A stretch of DNA of 64,000 nt. Source: Plecoglossus altivelis. Taxonomy: Eukaryota > Chordata > Actinopteri > Osmeriformes > Plecoglossidae. The translations under genes and the position numbers were made by a program. How positions within the stretch are numbered: position 1 is the first letter of the stretch; the number at the start of each line of letters is the position of its first letter. The notes beneath the pieces were generated by a model. That model made no database searches and was not told the DNA's origin. It worked only from the letters and a program-made list of their open reading frames with translations. The DNA lies in the NCBI GenBank assembly GCA_036571765.1, contig BROE01000015.1, positions 1,136,224 to 1,200,223 on the forward strand, written 5' to 3'. Positions 36,059 to 48,000 of this stretch are shown in pieces.

Positions 36059-39000
36059 GTACTGTGGAATCTATTGCTCATCATACCTTCAGCACCTTAA
36101 CTGAACTACAGCAGTCAACATATTAACTGTAGATTTACCTTAAAATTGACTTCATATTTTGGCAACAAATTACACGTTAAAGTAGGGCTGGGTGGTGTGG
36201 CTGAACATGAATATCACAGTATAGTTTTGAAACATGGGTGATAGTATGTATTGCAATATTTTTTTTTCCTAAACCGGGTACCACATTTGGGTCACTGTGA
36301 CCAACCGTTGTGGTACAAAAGTTGAAACACAAGGCAGCACAAGGGTTAACATGTAATTGCAGTGCAAGCCCTGTATCCAATCTAACGCACCTGGACTATT
36401 GTAGATGGGGTACGGCAGGTGTGTTGCAACGGGATGACAGCTAAAATGTAGCTTTCAACTGTATGTTTGAGATCATAAGAAAACTTCCATATTTGGAGAG
36501 TTAGTGAGCTAACAAACGAGAGGATATACTTTCTGGGGAAATTGTGGGCTATGCTTACCTCAGTTGCAGATAAGTGATTTTTATACTTAAATTGTACAAC
36601 TGATATGTCTGTGTACTTTATACAAAATACATACTTGTTATTTAATATGGTCACATACATTTAAAAGCATACATTTGTTGCTGCTCATATCCAACTCAAA
36701 ATACAGGGAGAGAAGATTAGAATTAAACTGTTGTCATTCTCATTTCTTGTGCAAGAGGGAATCGTGATTAGCTATAGCATGGTTGAAAAGTTGAGTCTAA
36801 ACAAATAAATTGGGAAATCCGCTGTAAAAATGGTCCTTACCGCTATGACTTAAACATGCCTGAAGTTTGTGATATTTTCAGGCATTTAGCCTACTCATAT
36901 TGGATTAATCAAGAAAGAACCCCCTCTGAACCCTCTAAGTCTATTGTAACAACCCTGTCACCGGCGATATATCAGATGGAATCACGATTCAAACAATACC
37001 ATGTGCTAAATTAAATGTGACCCCAAAACGTAAATGTTCTTGGCAATTATTTGATTATTTAATCGCTCTTTCTAAAAAAGTTCAATGGGAGCGATCATTG
37101 TCAGTAACCATGCAAAATACGACCATTTGGTCTTAATTTAGAATCCTGCTTGAAGAAGCTGTCCTTAAAATTGTCCTAGAATAAAGAACAATCACATACT
37201 TCATTTAAGGTATAAAAGAAGCGATGATTAGTCATTGGGTAACAGCTTTCCGAAGCAAAGAGCTATTTGAAAAAATTGTGTTGAAAAAGCTGGGGGTGCA
37301 TTGGGGTGCATGGTGGCGGTGCGGTTAGAGCCCTTGCCTCCCAGGAAGGAGATCATGGGTTAGATTCTTGGGCCAAATCCAACATCACATGATCTCTCTG
37401 GGTGGAGTCTGCATGTCCTCCCCTTGTTACCGTGGGTTCTCCGCGGGCACTCCGGCTTCCTCCCACCGTCCAAAGATATGCATGTTATAGGTTAATTGGT
37501 ATATTGAGAAATAGCCCCTAGAGAGTGGATGTGTGAGTGAATGGTTGTCTGTGTCTCTGTGTTAGCCCTGTGACTTGCTGGCCCCAGTCCAGGGTGTACC
37601 CTGCCTACGGCCCGAAAGCTACTGGGTTAGGCTCCAGTCACCTGTGACCCCTAAATGGGAACAAGCGGCACTGCAATCCCTCCCAGGGATTAGCAGCAGG
37701 CGATGGATGGATGGTGTTGAAAAAGCATTGCTTCTCCAAAAGGACATCTGAGATGTCGAAGAGATCAATAAAGGTGTGACATTTTTGAAAGCGTCAAGAA
37801 TATATGTTATATCTCTATGTATGTTTGTCATATTGTAAACAACAGTACGTCTTCATTTTTCTAATAGGCATAAGATTTATTTTTTGGTTCGAATAGCAAT
37901 ATTCAGTGAACTTGCTATGTTTAGTATGGCCGTATGGTAAGACCTCTGCCGTTCGACCCTAAAGCATGATATCGATACTCACACTATCCTCATATTCAAG
38001 GATGTATTAGCAAAATAATCATTAAATATTTGATAATGTAGACTATTGGCTCAGGTTTTGGATATTGTTTTTGCAACTGGAAAAAGGATAACTATGTCTC
38101 CTCTGTAAAACCCATGAGTGTTAGTAACGTCTAACATCTTTTAAGCGTTTGAATAAAATGTTTGTCTCAGATCTTGGACCGTAGAACGATGCTGTGAGTG
38201 TGACGTCCAAAGCTCTGGTGGATGATCACGTTTTTTGTGTTTTCTTTTGCCGATTTGAAACCACGCTCAACATCTTTGAATCGGTTGGCCACCCATTGCT
38301 TCGAAGGGTCGATACTACTTTGTGAGCACGGTTTCGCACGTAACATCACCAGCGATAAAACATTCTGTGAAAAGGTGTTTAGGAGGAGTTTAGCTCAACA
38401 AATGGAGTAAGAATATTAATGACAAATTCTATAACATCATTATGCACAAAGATAATCAGCTAATTGATGTTTTTCTATTATTATAATTATTGTCTGAACA
38501 TAGGACAAACTATTTTAACAACATTTACACCAACATTCCAAGTAGGCGTTCTGACAGAGCTTCAAAGCTGGACCATTACAAACTAGGCAAGTAACTGATT
38601 AAATTGTTACAGCCCTCCAGTCTTTCAGCCTGGAATGCATCCATTGCCATAAGTACTTATAATTCAGCTTGGACAGAAAGGTTCTGTCCAAGTTAGTGAT
38701 TTTTTTGTAGGACCAGAGTTTTAGAAGGTGTGGGGTCTCTGTCTCTTTTGTTAGTGGACTGGTCCCATCTCCATCGTCTCCTCGTTCTTTCACATCTGAA
38801 AAATATCTGATTGCACAGTAGCCTGGTTGTCACTACACTGCATGGGTGGCAGACCCGAAAAGACTGTTTTGTGAATCATTAGATCCTACTTCGACTGCTG
38901 GCTGTATACATTATCTCTTGCCTTAGTGTCAAATAAAGATGTACAATTTACAATTGTTTATTTAATTCTTAAATTCGACATCTACAAACACTGATCTGCT

Positions 39001-42000
39001 CATCCCAACTTGTTTACACCCTAAGTGGCTACCTGGTGCATGACCTACGTCAGTATCACACATTAGCAATTGGTTATGGCAGATCCAGAGTGGCTCTGGG
39101 TAGATCCAATAGTTTTAAACTTCAACAGAGGACCTACCCTCAAGGAAGTAACATTTTTCGATGGGGAAGGTCCCAGACTCTCTGTACAAATTGCATGCAT
39201 GAGAGTCTGGTAGGGACCAGGTTACCCCTGAGGTTCCTTTTTGTAAAAAAGTGACTTTTTGCCACAAAAATATTTTAAGCTTCTAAATCATGCAACGCAA
39301 CATAAATCCCAATAGAAGCAATGCAATCAAGAACATTTTGACACCAACATTGTCTATGTAGTCCAAGTATTAAGGAATCCTTAGGGGTTTGACAATAAAT
39401 AATTATAAATAAATATATGTGAGAGTAGACAATGCTTTGTGCTTGCCAAAGGCACAAATACTTGTTTAACCTCCATATCTGTTCAAGTCAAATTGCCAAT
39501 GCTGTTGTTGCCTGCATTCATGCTGAATAATATATATTGATGTCGTAATTTATCTATTTTTTTCTATATATGAATATAATAACTTATATGTATATTTATA
39601 TATATACATATACTTATATGTATATTAGCTAGCCAGCCCCAGCTCTTAGCTAGCCAGCCCCTTTGAAAACAGCTGAATATCAGTTGTAGCCTAAGAGCAA
39701 ATTCACTTCTAAATAACAAAACTGAATGTTAGTTTTTCACGTATTATGCTTAATTTCACTGCCAATGAAAGATCTAAAGGTAATCGCAGAGCACTGCGCC
39801 CTATGTATAATTCCAGGAATCTGTGCCATCAATTTTATCTGAGGCACTATGCATGATGTATACTTCAAGAAATCCGTATTGTGTGTCACACTGACACCTT
39901 TCTGTGAGCGCAGTACAGGGATAGTGCACTAGTGCAATAAATGATAGTGTGCCCTCTAGAGAAATAACATTTCTTAGAGAGTGCCCTTCTAGTGGAGAAA
40001 ATGTGACTTCATGCCCTATAAGGTGCCCTTGGTCTAAACCGGACTGTTCTTGTGTCCTTCCTTCCAATGGAAAAGAGTGCCGTTATTATTTGCCCTTTAT
40101 GCCCAGACATGGCGGTGTCCCAAATGGTTCCCTTTCCAAAGGAGAAATGTACCCTACAATGTACCCTTTATGGCATGCTTTCCTAAAGTGAGACTGTGAG
40201 GTCCAATTCCTATTGTCACACTGGTGGGGCCCCAAGTCTTGCAGTTGGAGCCCTTTTTGTTTTTCCACCCCTGCCCTTCAAACAGCATCTGCCACTGTCC
40301 AGGAACCATCTGGACCTGTGGAGGAAGACTATGTTAACTGAAAATCTACAGATGTCCATTCAGGCTATAGGGCAGCTGTCCATATGCAGTCAGGTAGATC
40401 ATAATTCATAATTGGATTTGGATTAAATGTGCCCATGTAATAGATACATTATGTATTCTCATGCTACATCATTTAAAAGGAATTTTCTGCCAAGCAAAGT
40501 GTGCCACACTTTTGGTCACCTTCTAATCTGTGATGAAAGTCTATGTGTTAGATCTGTATCTAAGGTCAGAATTTATTCTATGAGTTATGAAATGCGTGTG
40601 TCAAAGTTATTTTGAAGTAATTCATTTACATTCGGATTATTTATTACATAAATACGCTCTTTCAGCCATTAAGCACAGAATTTTTAATTACTTTGCAAAC
40701 TATAGAAAGACATGTATTCTACACATATATAGTGTATTTCAAGATAATCGGAACTATGAGTTGGTTTTGACAGTACAAAAAGTCTTTTGGAGGTATTTTG
40801 GAGTAATACGGTGCAAGGGAAATCACGTAAAATGTGGGCGTGGTCTATAGCGCTACCTATGGGCATATATGGACCATCAGCTGTCTGGGACTAATGAGTC
40901 ACATGTTGTATCATTGGGCCAAATCGGAAAAAAATCGGATTAACGTCTTTCTGACCTATTGAACCATTTAATGAAGAAGAAGAAGAAGAAAAAGAAGAAC
41001 TTTGGACTGTGGGCGTGGCTTATAGCACCACCTATGTACTTACATGGACTATTAGCGGTACGAAAGTAGTGAGTGACCTTGTATCATTGGGCCAAAAAGG
41101 AACGATCAAGGATTTTAGATAATTAAGCCATGTCATGGAGAATAAAAATAAAAATAATATTATAGCTACATGTAGCAATACAGTTTCCTCCGCAAAAAAT
41201 GCTGATTTATTATACAAATGAACATTGTAGAAGATCAAGAGCTGGACATCGAGAGCAAAATTTATTAAGGTTTGGCCAACAACAAGCTGAATTGAGATTC
41301 TAACTCAAGAACATAAGGTTACAAGTCAGCCTCTAGCTTCTCTGCCACAACTGCTGAGTATATATTTAATACAAATGGCACATTAGTATCTTCGGACAGC
41401 TTTGGGACAAATTCAAATCACACAGCAATGTGAAAATATGCATGGTACTTCATAATGATGTCATCCTGTTTAACTTAACTAAACATATCAAAGTTATGAC
41501 TGGCTGGATTACAACCGGTGACCATGTCCATAGCAGCACACTGTCTAAGATCATGAAGCTATTCTCTGTGTTGGAAAATACTTTGGTCAATTTCTGTATA
41601 AAATAATGAAGCCATTTCTCCTTTCTCATGTATTGTTAGATTCTGCCAAAACTTTGAATACCATCAAGATCCTCAAGGGCCTTTGCTTCAAGCCAAGGAG
41701 TGTAGGGTGGATCTTGGTATTTTAGTATTTTCTGATTTTGGTAACATTGATTTAACATCAAGTCTTAATATCAACTGGTGATTGAATCATAAAGTATCCG
41801 TTTTTGACTGACGGATGTGTAAAGCCTTCTTATTGTGATAAATACGACGTCCATCTGAGCTATAAGACATACCAACTTCCAGACATTTTGGCCTGATTGG
41901 CTCAAAATTCCATCCTTTTGAAATGGACTCCTTTGAAGCATGGTGTTTAAGGATCTATGCTCTGGTCAGGCCCTTCTTGTAAGTGTAAGACCAGTGATTA

Positions 42001-45000
42001 GTTTTACCATGCCAAAGAAAAGGAAAACATGACCATGCTGTGTTTGGTTGATTAAACTTGATCGACAGATATTGAAAAGACAAAAAGTGATGTTTGGATT
42101 GTTAGCTATAAAATCTGTGTTATAAGGATGATTTGTTCACGTTCACTGTATTTCATTGTCTGTTGTCACAGACAACTTTAATGTCTAAACTTCTAGTTGT
42201 TGATCTAGTGGCTGGTGTGTTGATAGTTGTGCTAAATTTATTGGGATGTGGTCTGTGTAGACACACAGAGGGAAAACATGACATTAAAACATGGACAAAT
42301 GTACGCTTTGTAAATATGAATACAAATATAGCTTCATTGTTATTCTGCAACAAAGTTGCCAAGCCATCCTTTCAGGTGCATTAAATAAATACAAATTCAC
42401 AGTTTATAAATAAAATATAAATATAGCAAAGTAAGAAAAACTATACATACATTTAAAAATGTAGTAAAATATTTAAAAACAAATACTAAAGTAAAATAAG
42501 GATTTCACCAAGCAAGAAAGCGCGCTGAAACCTTATTAATATGATACTGAAAACTTAATGGACTTTCAAATATAAGACGTAAGGACATACAAGCGTATAA
42601 AAATGAATGTATAATCTTATCAGGAACCAAACACTATTGATATGTAGCTAATATGAATATTGACTAGGTGATAAACTTAGCGAATTCAAATTTAAGACGT
42701 GAGGACATATGGGTGTATACTTTTAATTGTTCTCTATAACAAAACAACAGCTTGATGCTGTCTTGAAGGACTCCAAAAACTATTAATTCAGTAAGAAGTC
42801 TACAAGTAAGAGTTGCAGCGATGCAGAAGCAACGTGCGCGCCTTCACGAACGGGAGTCAGATATCGGCAAGGAGCATGAATTCGGCACAACATCGGTCAC
42901 TACTTTCAGTTCCTCTTAACATTTTTGCAGCACAGTAAAGCGTGTCATTATCATAGGTAAGTAAATGACCTAAACTATTTTATCATATCTTGTATATGTC
43001 TAAACGCTGAATTCTAAGTAGCTTTTTAAAAAAAAATTGTTTGTAACCAGCGTGGTGTCGTTTGATAATTTGATTGGCATTATATAGGCTTACAATTAAA
43101 GTATTGAAATCACACTGGTGTTCATCCAGTTTTTATGTGTTGCTTTAATGTTTTCCCATTTCTCAGTCCTACTTGTAGATATGAGGATAGCCCTAGCTCT
43201 TCACCTATTGCTTCAATGGCAGAGAAGAAGAATTTATTGGGTCCACCCAATAAATCAAAGAAGGAAAGAACACGGCGTGTTTCATCATCTTGTGGCCGAA
43301 TTGCGGCTTGACCGAGATCACTATCTGAAGTATTTCAGGATGGATGCCGAAAAGCTGGATAATCTGCTCTCTTTGTTTGGACTGAATATGATCAGATAGA
43401 CAACAAATTTCCATCCAGCCATCGAACCAAAACAACAGCCTACAGTAACACTGAGGTAATTATTATTTGGCCTACTGATGTTCACATACAAAACCAGGAT
43501 AGCAAAGAAAATACTATTTTGAGTAGCCTAGTAGTTTGTAGAGTCCAACATTTATTAATAATGAACTAATGAACAACAATTTTGAAACTGAACTATGAGA
43601 TTCTAGACCTATAATATGTAAATCCAAATCCTCCAGCGTAGACATGGCCCTCTTAATACGTCCATGTTGGTCATGATGTTGCATGCTGTGGTGTGCTTGT
43701 CCTATTGGAGGTTGAGCAGGCCCTTCATATGTGGTTGGTAGTGGGGTGTTACCTTGCTTGTAGTGTGAAATGGTGTGGGTTTCAGCAGGCCCTTGAAATG
43801 TGATTGGGGGTGGAGTATTCATTTACTGATAGTGGAGTATTGGATAGGCCTGAAAAGCAGAGGGTTGTGGCTGTTGTGTTGATGCCAATTTCCTGGAGAT
43901 GGGCTGACTGGTTGTTTTTCATGTCAGTAAGCGAATGAAGAAAATGAACTTGTGGGCATGTCTGGTGACTCCGGGGTTAATTAGATCAGCCTGAGGACAA
44001 TGCTGAGGGCAAAAATGTACATTGCCTCTTCATTGTTTCTGACAAGGGGTGGCACAGGGACTTTTTCGCTGTCAGGATTTGCAGAAGCTCTTGCTCACTT
44101 GTAGATCATTGCTTTCTTTTCATGCTTGCAGGAGAGGTCTGTATGGGTTGTGTTGCAGGCTCTGGTGCCTGCCCCCAAAGCCTGTGCCAAATATTCCACT
44201 TCCGGATGGCAGTACAGCTTCTCCTGGTATGCATGGCACAGTCTTTGTGGCACTGCTCCATGGTGTCTGAGCACACCATCGTTTGTCCACCTACATGATC
44301 ACCGTGCTAGGCTTTTGTCTGTTCCTCCCCCTCATTGAGCTGGAAAGCGGGGGTTTGTAATCCGTGGGTGGGGGCTGGCTTTCCCCCAAGGAAGGAGCGT
44401 TCAGCTTCTACTAGCAAATCACATGGCGGTACGTCCCATATTGGCAGGGGCCCACTCCACTGTCCTTACCTAGATAGACTGGGCACAGCGCCACTCCTTC
44501 TCCTCCTTCTTTGGCAGTCTCTGCAGGGGAGGTGGAGCTCACTTCTCCAGCCTCATGATAGGTGGGAGCTGGCTTGCCCTCCCTTTGGGGGTAAAGTCTT
44601 GGGGCCCTATCTTGCACCTGGCGCAATTGACTTTGTACACCAACACATGTATAATTCCTATTTTGCACCCGACGCACAGCGGACTTTTCCGTCCACAGAC
44701 GCACGTCGATAAATTAGGGAATTAACTTGTGCTCTAGGGGATTTCCTATGTTTCCTAAACATAGGAAATCATTGTGGTGTCCTTAAAGATGTGAAAAAAG
44801 GCTAGCATAAATCTAGCGTGCACATTTACCCAATTTACAGTTAATGCCTATTCCTTGCACACGTTTTGCTGAATTTGGCTCATTATGTCAAAGTTACATA
44901 TAAGCCAATCAGACTGAGCACTTGGCAAAACCATACACACAAGCACCTTTTGAATTACAGAATAAAGTAAAATATAATCATAAATCATCCGACTAGGAAC

Positions 45001-48000
45001 GTGAAAAAAATTAAAAATTAAAAATAAATATGGATATAGTCTGTGCATGAGTTGGGGCTATGTGGAGAAGGTGGTTGCCTTCAATTTTCCACGCATCACC
45101 ATCAGGAAGGACCTAATCTGGAGCGCCACTCCTCTGGTGAAGAAGGACAAGCAGATCCTGTATTTTCTTAGACTCATAAAGAAGAACAACCTGAGTGAGA
45201 AACTGCTGGTGTCCTTCTACAGCGGCTCCACAGAGAGCATTTTAACATACTGCGCCTGTGCTTGGTTTGCCAGCTGCACAGTGCAGGACAGGAAAGTGCT
45301 ACATAAAGTCACCAAGTCAGACCAAAAGATCATTGGCCACCATCTCCCATCACCTGAAGAATTGTACAGTTACCATTGCCCCAAGAAGGCCAAAAACATT
45401 TTACACAACCCTTCACACCCTGGACACATTCTCTTTGAACTGTTGAGTTCTGGCAATCGCTATAGAGGAATAAAAACAAGGAAAAAAGGATTATAAAAAT
45501 TTCTTTTTTTTAGCCTTTTTTGTATTTACTCTAGAGCCACAGCTTGCCTAAATGCTTCTGTACAGTCAAGCTTTTAAGAGCTTTAAGTACTATGCTCAAT
45601 GTTCATTTGTATGTGCAATTTTAGGGAGCTTTGCAAGAGTGATGTGATGGATGAGTCTGTGTCTTAATTTAAAGGGGTGATACACTGGATTTTTAGGCTA
45701 TTTAACAGTGTTCCTAAAGGTCTCTGAATAAGGTATGTAATATTGGTGCCATTTTTATGCGCCCTAACCTTAGCAATGGTCCATCTTTGAAATGGTCTGT
45801 TTTCTCCATATATCAACTGCACGCTGATTGGTCAGTGTACAACGAGCAAAGTTGCAAAGCAAAGACAGCTAAACATACATTGGGAATTATAGGTTTACAT
45901 GACAACAGGCAAGTGACAAATGAAACGGGCTCGTTAAAGAAATCCAACATGCTGACTGTCTTTAACAGGCTTGTATCTACAAAAAGCAGTCCTCGCTGAC
46001 ATTCTTGATGTAGAGTGGAGTGAAATACAACATTGTGAAGTGAGCGACCTAAGTCTGACGATAAGATGAATGGCAAAACGGTGTGAAGTGGAGGCAGTCT
46101 CACTCAGATTTCCAATTTTATACAAATCACAAAAATAATCAGACCACCTGGCTAAAAGCAGAAATGTAGAATTCTCATATCTCTTGAAAGCTGCTCTGCT
46201 CAACTTATTCGGTGTATTTTTGACCGAACTAATTGCAAAATTAGCTATGAAGTTTGTGACAAGATATGGCTGCCGGGCAATGCATCATTATCTCAAATTT
46301 CAAGACTTTCACTGGAAATTGAGACTGGATCTGCCATAATGACATTTGGTCATGAGCTATCACGATTGGTGATTGGTTATGGCAGACCCAGAGTATCTCT
46401 GGGCTGATCCAATAGTTTTAAACTTCATCAACTTCACGACCTACCGGTCATGCACCAGGATGTAGCCACTTAGGCTGTAAACAACAAGTTGGTATGAGCA
46501 GAGGCATGTTTGAAGATGTCGAATTTAAGAATTAAATTAAGAATTGTAAATTGTACATCTATATTTGACACTATGGCCAGAGATAATGTACAGTCCTGTC
46601 CAAATGTTTTGAGAATTACATAAATATTGGAAATTAGAAAAGTTGACGCTTAAGTTTTTATAATAGCAATTTGCATATACTCCAGAATGTTATGAAGAGT
46701 GATCAGATGAATTGCATAGTCCTTCTTTGCCATGAAAATGAACTTAATCCCAAAAAACCTTTCCACTGCATTTCATTGCTGTCATTAAAGGACCTGCTGA
46801 GATCATTTCAGTAATCGTCTTGTTAACTCAGGTGATAATTTTGTCTTGCACAAGGCTGTAGATCATTATGTCAGGCTGATTGGGTTAGAATGGCAGACTT
46901 GACATGTTAAAAGGAGGGTGATGCTTGAAATCATTGTTCTTCCATTGTTAACCATGGTGACCTGCAAAGAAACGCGTGCAACCATCATTGCGTTGCATAA
47001 AAATGGCTTCACAGACAAGGATATGGTGGCTACTAAGATTGCACCTAAATCAACAATTCATAGGATCATCAGCGACTTCAAGGAAAGAGGTTCAGTTCTT
47101 GTAAAGAAGGCTTCAGGGCGTCCAAGAAAGTCCAGCAAGCGCCAGGATCGTCTCCTGAAGAAGATTCAGCTGCGGGATTGGAGTGCCATCAGTGTAGAGC
47201 TTGCTCAGGAATGGCAGCAGGCAGGTGAGAGTGCATCTGCACGCACAGTGAGGCAAAGACTTTTGGAAGATGGCCTGGTGTCAAGAAGGGCAGCAGAGAA
47301 GCCACTTCTCTCCCCCCCCCCCAAAAAAAGGGACAGATTGATCTTCTGCAGAAAGTATCATGAATGGACTGCTAAGGACTGGGGCAAAGTCATTCTTCGA
47401 TGAAGTCCCTTTCCAATTGTTTGGGGCATCTGGAAAAAGGCTTGTCAGGAGAAGAAAAGGTGAGCGCTACCATCAGTCCTGTGTCATGCCAACAGTAAAG
47501 CATCCTGAGACCATTCATGTGTGGGGTTGCTTCTCATCCAAGGGACTGGGCGCACTCACAATTCTGCCCTAAAACACAGCCATGAATAAAGAATGTACGA
47601 AAACACCCTCCAACAGCAACTTTTTCCAACAATCTAACAACAGTTTGGTGAAGAACAATGCATTTTCCAGCACGATGAAGCACCATGCCATAAGGCAAAA
47701 GTGATAACTAAGTGGCTCGGCGACCAGAACGTTGAAATTTTGGGTCCATGGCCTGGAAACTCCCCAGATCTTAATCCCATTGAGAACTTGTGGTCAATCC
47801 TCAAGAGGCGGGTGGACAAACAAAAACCCACTAATTCTGACAAACTTCAAGAAGTAATAATGAAAGAATGAGTTGCTATCAGTCAGGATTTTGCCCAGAC
47901 GTTGATTGAGAGCATGCCCAGTCGAATTGCAGAGGTCCTAAAAAAAGAACAGCCAACACTGCAAATACTGACTCTTTCCATAAATGTAATATAATTGTCG

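Noticed and set aside
44335..44712. 125-codon plus-strand frame
   Set aside because: Partly covered by an interspersed repeat, with no recognisable domain; probably chance.
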